Positions 32,407-42,065 of a stretch of 64,000 bases of DNA are shown piece by piece. The DNA is taken from positions 357,407-421,406 of the forward strand of contig JACTAT010000337.1 of NCBI GenBank assembly GCA_014526335.1, written 5' to 3'. Origin of the DNA: Chrysaora quinquecirrha (lineage: Eukaryota; Cnidaria; Scyphozoa; Semaeostomeae; Pelagiidae). Position 1 is the stretch's first letter; every line of letters begins with the position of its first letter. A program made the position numbers and the translations under genes. The notes beneath the pieces are model-generated. The model did not search any database, was not told where the DNA came from, and was given only the letters and a program-made list of their open reading frames with translations.

Positions 32407-33571
32407 TTAAAATCCATTTAATGCTTCCCATTTAAGCCTCTCAATCATTTGTTTAAACTTTTGTTCTTCTTGTTTTTTCCTTGCTACCAACCTTGCTTTA
32501 AGATCATCCTCGTCTAGTGGCTGTGGTGGTGGTGATGGTGTTGATGATTGAAACGTCTTCTTCATGGAATTTTCTGGAGAATTCCAAAACCTCTTTCTAA
32601 AAAACATAATTATTTGTCTTCTTGGTAAAATTTTGGTTAATACTCAGCTGGCTCAGGAAGTGGGCGTTAGTGCGTTAGCCCTTAAACTGGCTGAGTAAAA
32701 TGCTAACCTTAAGAACGGTGATTGCCCTGGAAAACCATTTTCCGGCCAATGCACCTGTCACCACAGGGAAAGAACTGCGGGAGAGAGAAGAGCTGAAGCA
32801 GAAGGAAGAGAGGCGAGAAGACATAGGGGGAGGGAGGGCTGGGAATCAATTTTTAGTGAGCAACGGGCGTGTGATCAAGTAATGAAAATTTTGCTCAAGG
32901 GTCTTGCCTCATTAGGACAGCCTGCATTCACACCCCACGCCCAGCGTGAAAACCAAAATCATTGAGTGGAGGAATGTGCATACAGCTCCTACCCAGAGAC
33001 AAAGACACTGTGCCAACAGTGGTATTAACTACGGTATAAACTAACCGCCTAACCGAAATATATAATCTAATTTGTACAGGAACAGTTTCAAGAAACACAA
33101 CAACATGTAAGGTCTTATGAAGGTATTCAACATTATTTTCAAAAATTCCTACCTTTATATTTAGGATGTTGTCTTATGAATTTTTTGTAGTCATATTTAA
33201 TTTTATGGGCATTGATCCAGTCATCTGAGTCTTTCATGTTACCAACTTCCTCCCCACATTCACCTGATATTTGCTCCCACTTGAGCTCTTCTACTGCTTT
33301 TCTGTGTTTTTCTTTCAGGACCTTGATTCTAGAAATGAAAAACTGCTATTTTCTTAACTGGAAAAAATAAAATTCTGAATGTAAAAAATAACCACAGTTT
33401 GCAAGAAATGAATATTTACGAATAGAATATAAGATCGGCATACCTTGCATCCTGTCCATTTCTGGTCCACTTCTTGTGCCAGGTTCTACCTCCAATGAAA
33501 TAGTTAAACATGAATTCTTTCTTGGGGAAGAACTCTTGTCCTTCAATTACAACTTTATCTTTTGCATTCAT
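32407..33571 (-). CDS. Small lysine-rich gene of the unit, copy C
   Basis: Exon 1 (33571-33444): MNAKDKVVIEGQEFFPKKEF, FIGGRTWHKKWTRNGQDA, donor GCAAG|GTATGC. Exon 2 (33328-33153): acceptor TTTCTAG|AATCAAGG in matching phase, IKVLKEKHRKAVEELKWEQI, MKDSDDWINAHKIKYDYKKF, donor AAAG|GTAGGA. Terminal exon (32596-32407): acceptor TTTTTTAG|AAAGAGG, PQPLDEDDLKARL, ARKKQEEQKFKQMIERLKWE, ALNGF-stop, probable coiled coil. The exon 2 to 3 phase does not match, so a short exon may be missing. The last intron contains a 425-bp insertion. No domain recognised; the charge suggests nucleic-acid or protein binding. Confidence 0.4.
32634..33059. mobile_element. 425-bp insertion unique to copy C
   Basis: Copy A reads straight from TAAAGTTTTGG to ATATAATCTAATTTG (about 18022-18048), but copy C has about 425 bp between these points. 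The insert starts TTAATACTCAGCTGGCTCAG, close to a Pol III A-box (TGGCTCAGGAAGTGGG), and is less AT-rich than its surroundings. A B-box at the right distance is not obvious. A SINE or other short non-autonomous element is likely. It postdates the A/C duplication. Confidence 0.6.
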
Positions 33572-35060
33572 GTTTGAGTTGTTCTAAAACCTCTTCCTCT
33601 AAATTATGGCCACATAAACAACATGTCATTCAAAGCACAAATTAATCTAAACCTTTGTTCTGTTTTCTTCAATGTGGTTTTGACAGGTATTGACTGTTTT
33701 AGTGTCCAAATATTCGATGGGAAAATCCCAAATTCAAAGGTACAAGTAAATAAATCAAGGCCTGAAATGTTCCCAAACCAACACTTCCAGCAAATACTTC
33801 GTTAAACAACCAAGTGTTTATATGTATAAAGCAAATGGTTATGCAAAAGTCCCAGATCCTTTCCAAATATGTCCTTGAATTAATATCTAGAAGAGGGAAT
33901 GGCGTTAAAAACATGCCATTGATGCATTTGGATGTTTGAATCATGCTAAGCTCAGCAGAAATTGCAAAAAACCTTAAGTAATCCAAGGGTTAGCTAATCC
34001 CAAACAGCTTTTTGGCATCAAAAAATAAACAATGCAAAAAAATGCAAGATTATGCAGTCTGTAATATCAAATATGTTATGCAAGCCCTAAAGTTACTATT
34101 ATTTTAATTTCAAGTCAAACCAGTTATGCCTTCTAGTCCTGCTCTCTCTATCTCAAAATTTTATGATAACATTTTATTGACAACTATTTACCAGTAATTT
34201 CATATAAAAAGAATAATTTTAAAGATCATTATCAGACTAAAACTACAGTAGAATTACAAATCATAAGTTGTTTACAAATCTAATAAGTGTCTTCAAAACT
34301 GGTCTACCACCACCCTTCCTCATTCCATCTCTTTTCCAAGCAATGTTTTTATGAAATCACAAGTTCTTTTGTGAAACTAACTTAACCAACCTTGAATCAT
34401 AAAACAAAAGCTTTGGAAATGTAAAAAAAATGTTTACCGAAAAGCACCACTTGGCATTTTCAAAGTAGGAAGACCCCAGTTTTTTATTTCTAATGATATG
34501 CAAAACATCCAAAACTGTTATCGCCCCCCATACTTTGAGAGGCAAAAAATAGCCCATACCGAATAGGGCTAAGAAGTAGAGAGTACAAGTCTCTGCTCTT
34601 AGTTGGTCCATATTTTACTCATGTGTATCCATAAAACAACTATCCAAAGGAAGCTGTTGTGTAGTATTCAATACTGTTTGTGTTCCAGCTACAGATTTTT
34701 TTCATGTCTTTTTCTTCTTCTGTCTCCCTTCTCTGCCAAAACTGTCACTGTCAGACAATAGTGGTTTTTACAGGCATTATGGTGTTTCCTTTTTTTGGGT
34801 CTTGATGCACCTTTCAAAAGATAGGGCATCATTCGCTCTTTGGTTATGGATCATTTTGTGGGGTAGTAGATTGATGGTTTACTTGGCATTTTTCATTTTT
34901 GTGATATTCATCTGCAATTACAATATGATATGGTCTTGCGCATCCACCATAGCACATATATCTTGTTAAAGAAACCATATCCAAGTAATCTTGTTCTATT
35001 TTAGGTGAATACTTATTCTATCTAGTCAAGGACGTGATGATGCAATAGGTCAGCAAAATA

Positions 35061-35756
35061 TTGCCTCATGTTCAAGGTCTTTGTGATTCAAATGCAACAT
35101 TGGCCCTCATTGCCCATAGTAGCAGACCAGTTTACCAGAAATTAAAGACCACTCTATTGAAGATGATATGGAATGACATGGGAGGATGTGCACACAAGAT
35201 GTTTGTGGCTAAGAATAATGAGCCTGTTGCTACCTTCAAAGACAGCCAGATATCCAAGATGAGTGTCTGCAAAGATCATGACATTACCCAGTGTTTCTTA
35301 CTGGAATTTGTATCAGGACACTCAACAACAGCCCGCCTTGATGAAGAGTTTATAATAGAGGCATTCTATGACAATAAAATAATGTATGATTCATTGGGCC
35401 AAGAAATGTGCATTGCGCTGGATGTGGCATTTGGAACCAGTGGCTGTGAGGCTGTTGTAGAAGGCTTTTACAGCCTAGTGAAAAGCCATAAGCAGTTTGG
35501 TGGTCAAGCAAATACTACTCTGATGCAGCGTGCAGTTGTTGATTGGTGCCTTCCAGAGCCTGTCAGTGCCCCTGGAACAATGCAAAAAATTGGGGCAATG
35601 TACACCAAAGGAGATGAAAGAGTTGGCATAAGAAAGCATAGCCTCCCACTATTTTTTGATGAGCAGGAAAGAACTGCAGGAAAATATAAAAGAAGTAAAG
35701 TGGTTGACCGTCTCTCAAGAACTAAAGGGAGGTGTCCTTTTCTTGTCACTGATTAA
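35061..35756 (+). pseudogene. C-terminal part of an unclassified transposase-like protein
   Basis: A 231-residue frame with no ATG at its start and in-frame sequence to 35049: VQGLCDSNATLALIAHSSRP, FLLEFVSGHSTTARLDEEFI, ALDVAFGTSGCEAVVEGFYS, GGQANTTLMQRAVVDWCLPE, and RSKVVDRLSRTKGRCPFLVTD-stop. The GxxGCEAVVExFYS motif followed by a basic, Trp-containing tail looks like the C-terminal end of a cut-and-paste transposase-related protein, by analogy with the late Glu motif of hAT/P types. The family is not one I can name. It joins copy C exactly where copy A carries different coding sequence, so it is probably the 3' end of the same gene after an internal deletion. Confidence 0.5.
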
Positions 35757-35999
35757 ACTGAAAGAACTGATTAAAGAGACTGTTGAAACTTGTTGTTTTT
35801 AACCAGTTGAAAACCAGTTGAAACTTGTTTGTTTTAAAGAATGTTGTGTATTTTAAAGATGTTGCCAAAATATTGTTGTGTTTGAAAAGTGGCTTTATTT
35901 TCTTTCCTGTTTTCTTTAATACTCTAGACATGGGATGGTTCTCCTTAAACATTCACAAGTTTTTTAGAGGGGCTGTTCATGTGTTGCTTTCAAATTGCT

Positions 36000-38180
36000 G
36001 ATTAACTGTTTGTTTGATGAGATTTTGATATTTTTCACTGCAAAATGCCTAAAAAATCATCCATGTTTATAGATTTTTTTAAAAATAACTCTGATTATAG
36101 TGAAACACAGGATTATTAAAGCAAGATTCTTACTGAAGAAAACTTCCTCAAACACAATTAAAAACCTCAGTAGTATTTGCCTTAACTTCAACTTAAACTA
36201 TTTTAAACAAACAAATGTACATATTTCCACTTATTTTTAATCACGTTCATTAAGAACATTGGTAAATAATTTCTTCTCTTAAATACGTCAATTTTGGCAA
36301 TGCTGGTCCACTTTGGGGTTTTTTTACATCCACATAAGGCCGGGTCGGGGCTGCCTGAATAAAATAGTTACCCTACAATTGGTGCGCCGGTGCTCTCCGG
36401 GAAAAAATTTCTCGGGTGCGCCATTCACATACTCTGCAGACTGGCACTAAGACGCCCTTACACATTGCCCTTGTGATTAATTAAATTTAAATAAAGTTTT
36501 TAAACATTTTGTCTAAGATCTTGAAGATGACTACTTTTCATCCAAAGGCTCCTTGGTTTGCTGAAGTAAAAGATCCTGGCCTTGACACCTAATGTAAATC
36601 AAATGAATTATAATTAATGATAGCAAAAGTAGTTTCTAGGGCACAATTTGCATTGCTTTGTTTTTGGAAAGTCCTTAACCATTTTTATTTTCATCCTTGA
36701 GCGGGCCTTATAGTCTTAGCTGCTTGCTTCGGACATACACCTTATGAAGGCTCTCTATGTTATAATTTTTGTGTGATATAATGATAAGGTACACTAACGT
36801 GCACGTAAAACTAAAATATTAAGCTGTAGTACCAACCCCCGCTTTTGCGCCTCAGAAAAGCCATCTGCGCCCACCATCGTATCCATAGTATCCATATATT
36901 TATATCATATATTACCCCATATTTCTGGGTGCAGTATGTTTGTGCTTGTGTAGTGTAGCCTCCTACTGACTCATCAGCTGATTCCCCAAAAAGGAATTTC
37001 AGGGCTAAGATCAGTATGCTTGTTTTATTTATGGATGCCCCATTGTCTCTGCGTACAGAAGCAACATCAGCGTATGAGGCTTTTTGACCAATGTTGTGTG
37101 TATATTTGTGTATATATTAACATATATTTCCATGTATTTTGTAGTAATAGAGGTGTATAGGAGTGTATAGGAGTAGGGATCATGCGCTTTAATATGCAAA
37201 ATTATAATTATGCAACATTAGACACTAGATACTTACCATTTAGGTAAATTTAGTGTGTCATTGTATCTCCGATGTTGTTGTTCCTTTTCAGTGCTAGAAA
37301 GGGAGGCCGGGGCCAAATATCTTTTAAAGAATCGTCATTTTCTGTTAAATGCCAGTTATTTCGTAGTATTTTTTTAATTTTTATGGTTCTGTTATCAAAA
37401 GGGATAACGAATGGGAGATTTCGTGTACGGTCTCATTCATAAAGAACAAATATGTTTGGAAATATCCTGCAATAAAACCAGTAAGCCTTTAAACAACAGG
37501 TGTGAATTAGCTTAACTTTTGTTACATAAAAGCCATAACTTAACCCTAATCCTACCGGGCTTTTTTATCTCAAATAGCCGGGGGGGGGGGGCGGGTTCCC
37601 CCTCTTTCAGAATTGGCTTTTCTGTAGAGCTAGAGCAATAGAACCTGGCCGAGGCACAGGACAATGTATCAGGAGTAACGTTGGTAAATTGGGCATCTCC
37701 CACTTCTTTTATGACGTCATTATGACATCATAATCAAAACATGCTATCGATGTAGGTCAGAAATCGACCTTCCTTTAGATCAATTAAAATCCATTTTTTA
37801 CATTTTATTGCTGGTAACTATTTTCCATCATCTTGCGAAGAGTCAGTCAATTCTGATAAGATTTACTATTAAAGTAGGCAAATAGGCATGTATATGTGGT
37901 TTTCGCATGACCACTTTCCATATAAGGCAATGTCACGTGACCCATCGTTGTTATTATGTGGATTTTTTGCATCACATTGTAGCTGTAGTTCAACGGCGAA
38001 CAGCAAATTCGCTAGCAAACAGTGAATGCGAAAAAGAGCACCAAATGCCCAAGATAGCAGGAAGAACAGGGTTTCCTCCAGGTAAATTAGGGCATGATCT
38101 CAAGAAAAAATACGGTAACCAAGTAGTATGAAAATGAAAACATTACATTTCTTTTTTCAATTGCTGCCATGTATTCGATT
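36000..38180. other. No gene seen; short G-runs
   Basis: About 2.2 kb of spacer with no supported frame. Slightly higher GC patches occur near 36340-36430 (GGTGCGCC twice) and at 37578 (a run of G). A duplicated GAGTGTATAG occurs near 37150. Confidence 0.4.
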
Positions 38181-38709
38181 CAACACAAATCTCTTGATTG
38201 TCCATAGACCAGGCGGTGAAGGGGGGCTATGGTCCCCAAAGGCGAAATAAACAAGACCACTTTAGTTTGGTCAATTTGGGGACGCTGATTCCGAATATCA
38301 ATGTTATACAGGCAATTTCCGGGAACTTCGGCCTCGTTTCGGTAGTCGAAGTTCCGTTTGCGACGTTTAGCCACAGCAAACTCCGACAGTGTAGTGTGGT
38401 ACAATGTAATGCACAAAGCTTGACTCCCGTGATACCGATTTTGTTTGAATGGGTCCTTAATACACAAGAGAAGATGTTTTTGGCTACTGAGGTATGAATG
38501 CGACAGCAGGGCCTCGTTTTGGTGCTCGAAATTGGCAGTGATAACATCATGAAGTCGTTTTTAATATTTTTAAGGGGATACTGTCGCAAGCCATAGCACT
38601 CTACGCTAGATTTATTGTAAGCCTGTTTACGACTCATTCACCTATACCTAGCATAGCTACGTCGGGTCAGAACGTAACTTTTAATACATAAAAATAGTCA
38701 AATAAGATA

Positions 38710-39100
38710 AATTAAAAGAAATCGTCATCAAGATATTCCGCAAAATCGTCCTCTACAGCAGATTCCTCCCCTTCTACAGTTTTGTTCTTTCATGGTTCTC
38801 TTAATCAATATCGATGAGAAACGTGCATTCCGATGATTGCTTTCTTTTGCTCATCTTGATGGTAGCGTAGATGTTGTAATATCGATTATCTTTCTATTTT
38901 TGCCAGTTCCATTGTCGATAAGGACTTGAACACCCCAAACATTATGCGCCAAGAAAAGAACCAGAATATCTATATCACCTGAGGGCGACCTTACCGTGAC
39001 AGCATCTCCTGGAGTTACACTTGTAGCTTGGACTAAAGCAATCAATTTAGTGTTGGCCTCTTCGTGACCACTTGCCAGCTCATCTGATATCGAAGAGGGA
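38710..39100 (-). pseudogene. FEN/PIN-nuclease-like transposon gene, left arm (deleted copy)
   Basis: Reads KLIALVQATSVTPGDAV or its variant, then VRSPSGDIDILVLFLAHN, VLIDNGTGKNRKIIDI, then a stop after LPSR, and, across the deletion, the acidic tail. NGTGKNRK is better preserved here than in the right arm (NGTDKI-stop), so each arm has its own lesions. Confidence 0.55.
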
Positions 39101-39372
39101 CATTTAATGACTCCTCGTTACCAATTCTGGTAAGCATGAATCAGGAATTAATCTGAAAAGGACTAGCTCCAATCTATTCCTCTAAGCACAACTGATGGTG
39201 CGGTATGGAAGACTGTAAAGAGCAAGCTTTATGGTGCCTCTATGAAAGACCCCAAGATTTTGATATAGGAGAACTTTCTTCAACCTTATAGAACAAGCAA
39301 TCGACGAGGGAAAAGAAGATCTTTGAAAAAAAGTCCTATTGTTTTCAAATAAGTCTCAAATGCAAGAAGATT

Positions 39373-40190
39373 ACTGCTGAAGAAACTTCAATATGAGCTG
39401 GCAAGTTATCACGAAGAAGAAGCTGACACTAAATTGATTGCTTTAGTTCAAGCTTCTACTGGAACTCCAGGAGACACCGTCATGGTAAGGTCGCCCTCAG
39501 GTGATATAGATATTCTGGTTCTTTTCTTGGCGCATAATTTTTGGGGTGTTCAAGTTCTTATCGGCAATGGAACTGACAAAATTTAAAGATAATCCATATT
39601 ACAACATCTACGTTACCACCAAGATGAGCAAAAGAAAGCAATCATCGGAATGCACGCCTTCTCTGGTAACGCTTATGTATCAAGTTTTTTTTGAAAAGGG
39701 GAGGACAGTCGTCTGGAAACAATACCGAAGCGAGCTGACTACGTTGACATATTTTGAGAGTTAGGCAACATGGCATATCCTTTAAATCAACTCTGCCAAC
39801 AGAGAGAGTTTGTAAATTATATGGCAACCAAAGAGTTGGGTCAGTTGATGCCCTACAATACAAGCTGTTTGTTGAAAAGTTTGAAAAGGAAGGGAAAATT
39901 CTTGATCTTAGCGTCTTACTATCCTGCAGGGCCAACCTGCAGTTGCATCTAATGCGGGAAAATTACGTTGCCTTTATTTTTTGAAAGGTGAATTCCTCAA
40001 TGCTTAATTTTGATGATGCCGTACATTGCGGTTGGGATGAGTACGGATGTGTCGTATGAAGCGATATTTGCTATCCTGAAGATATCACCGAGCTTCTCAT
40101 CAATTTTGATGAAGAGACAAAACTGTAGAAGAGGAGGAATCTGCTGTAGAGGACGATTTTGCGGAATATCTTGATGACGATTTCTTTTAA
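39373..40190 (+). pseudogene. FEN/PIN-nuclease-like transposon gene, right arm
   Basis: Reading across two or three frameshifts: ELASYHEEEADTKLIALVQ, VRSPSGDIDILVLFLAH, QKKAIIGMHAFSGNAYVSSF, VCKLYGNQRVGSVDALQYKL, FEKEGKILDLSVLL, MRENYVA, and an acidic end VEEEESAVEDDFAEYLDDDFF-stop at 40190. I recognise the pattern (EEADT ... SPxxDIDxLVL ... GxHAFxGxDxxSxFxxKGK) as a protein common in invertebrate transposon debris. The spacing of its acidic residues recalls PIN/FEN-1 nucleases (EAEAQ, TEDMD, GCDY), so a structure-specific nuclease role is plausible but inferred. The GxD Asp is Ala/Tyr here (GNAY). Confidence 0.55.
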
Positions 40191-40770
40191 TTTATCTTAT
40201 TTGACTATTTTTATGTATTAAAAGTTAAGTTCTGGCCCGACGTAGCTATGCTATGTATAGGTGAATGAGTCGTAAGCAGTCTTACAATAAATCTAGCATA
40301 GAGTGCTATGGCTTGCGACAGTATCCCCTTAAAAATATTACAAACGACTTCATGATATTATCACTGCTAATTTCGAGCACGAAAACGAGGCTCTGCTGTC
40401 TCATTCATGCCTCAGTAGTAAAAAACATCTTCTCTTGTGTATTAAGGACCCATTCAAACAAAATCGGTATCACGGGAGTCAAGCTTTGTGCATTACATTG
40501 TACCACGCTACGCCATCGGAGTTTGCTGTGGCTAAACGTCGCAAACATAACTTCGAATACCGAAACGAGGCTGAAGTTCCCGGAAATTGCCTGTATAACA
40601 TTGATATTCGGAATCAGTGTCCCCAAATTGACCAAACTAAAGTGGTCTCGTTTATTTCGCCTTTGGGGGACGATAGCCCCCATTCACCGCCTGCTCTACC
40701 ATGGTCACTATCCAGTGTTAGGGTCATCATTGAGGGTTTAGGGGTTGCAGGGAACAAGGTAACAAGCAAA

Positions 40771-40792
40771 ATATAATAATAATAATAATGTC
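40771..40792. repeat. (TAA)n microsatellite
   Basis: Short TAA run right of the inverted duplication. It could be a retroelement tail scar, but no element is attached. Confidence 0.6.
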
Positions 40793-41074
40793 TTTCTTTT
40801 CATTGCACTGGCAGGCAGAGGCAGAGAAGCCAAGACTTTGATAATGATACAAATTTTTTCTTGAATTCAAATCTGGATAATTATTTACCAAACTAAAGTT
40901 TAAGCTTACTTAAACAAGAGCAGTTCGGCTCTGAAACAACAGTACGCGCGGCGAACTTCGACTACCATATTCTTTTAGTACAATAGTATGACGTCATACA
41001 TTATTACGTCATGCAGTACTTTTCAGTTGTTTAGCCACCTCCACCCAATCTGAGATTACTTCTGACGATCTTGT

Positions 41075-41740
41075 TTTAAAAGCAACCTCGCTCGAGCCTA
41101 AATAAAAAGTTGCTTATTTTTGGACCTCTTATGGCCACCTTTTCGTAGAAAATGTTGCTTAGTAGTTGCTTAATTTTAACATTATATGGTTTGCCCTACA
41201 AAATAGTATGGCGGTTAGAAAGTAGGAAAACGTTATTTAACGAGCTTCAACATGCAAAAAGAAGAAGACAGACAGTTTCGAGGGGCAAATCACTGAATAA
41301 AATCATGTACAAATTGAAGATTAATCACAATATAATGAAATTAATCAAAAATTAATCAAATTAATCACAAATTAATCAAGTAAATCACAAAATAATCAAA
41401 TAAATAAAAAATAACCAAATAAATCATAAAATAATCAAATTAAAATCACATACACTTTCAAGATTAATCATAAAAAAATCATATTAATCACGAAAATCAC
41501 ATTAATCACAAATTAATGACACTAATCACACAAAAATAACACCTGATTAAAAATCAAGTACACTTTTTAGGGAGTGATTTTTCCCTCGGACAATTTGCTA
41601 ACAACAAGAAAGCGTATAAGCTTGATTGCTTGACTTCTTAGTTGCTTACAGCAATTCACTTTAGGCCTCAAGTTGCTTAATGTTAAGGTCAGTTGAAACC
41701 GTTGCTTATTGAGCGGTTGCTTATTAGAAAAAAATGTATA
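41075..41740. mobile_element. MITE-like element with an AT-rich repeat core
   Basis: The left end AAAAGCAACCTCGCTC is mirrored by GAGCGGTTGCTTATTA at the right end (41718-41733). AGTTGCTTA motifs recur inside in both orientations. The core (41320-41560) is a degenerate tandem run of AATTAATCACAAA and ATAATCAAATAAAT units. Phrases such as TTTTTGGACCTCTTATGG link it to the 29.1-kb element. Confidence 0.5.
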
Positions 41741-42065
41741 GAAGTGAAATTTGGCACCAAGAGCATCTGAGTAAGCTAAGTGACAAATATCAAAATTAAA
41801 AAGAAACATCTCAACGAAATGTTTCACGCAATGAGCAACATTCTGTTGATATTTGATTTTTGATGAAATGAATGAGAATAGCTTCTTTGTTGATAAATCC
41901 TCAATTGCTTTGCAGTGATATTAATTATTTGACATTTAAACTGTCACTCCATTACCATAAAAGAGAGAAACTTTACTAAAATGCACAAAGTCAATCTAAC
42001 CAATTAGAGTACGTATCATTCATTTAGATTAATCAATAGCAATAAAATAGTGAAAGAAAAATTTG

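Larger units (their letters stand above)
30350..35060. repeat. Multi-gene repeat unit, copy C
   Basis: Same order as copy A: RING gene, ribozyme insertion, plus-strand exon, small minus-strand gene, and the block ending ATAGGTCAGCAAAAT. Differences: about 90 bp deleted near 31987, a 425-bp insertion at 32634-33059, the exon encoding MAQENMN missing around 34500, and beyond 35060 a transposase-like C-terminus instead of copy A's continuation. Confidence 0.8.
38204..40695. repeat. Inverted duplication of one transposon gene
   Basis: The left arm (38204-39110) is the reverse complement of the right arm (39365-40695). Both outer ends carry the same ~480-bp tail (CGCCTTTGGGG ... TATGCTA). The left arm lacks ~390 bp present in the right one (right-arm bases ~39655-40095); its deletion joins ATGCACG to TTCTCATC. 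The spacer is only ~260 bp, so the locus could form a long imperfect hairpin. Confidence 0.8.

Noticed and set aside
38180..38637. Long frames on both strands of the inverted-repeat tails (MSRKQAYNKSS..., MCIKDPFKQNR...)
   Set aside because: They lie in the shared 3' tail after the stop of the nuclease-like gene; similarity between arms is at DNA level and frames on both strands are equally open.
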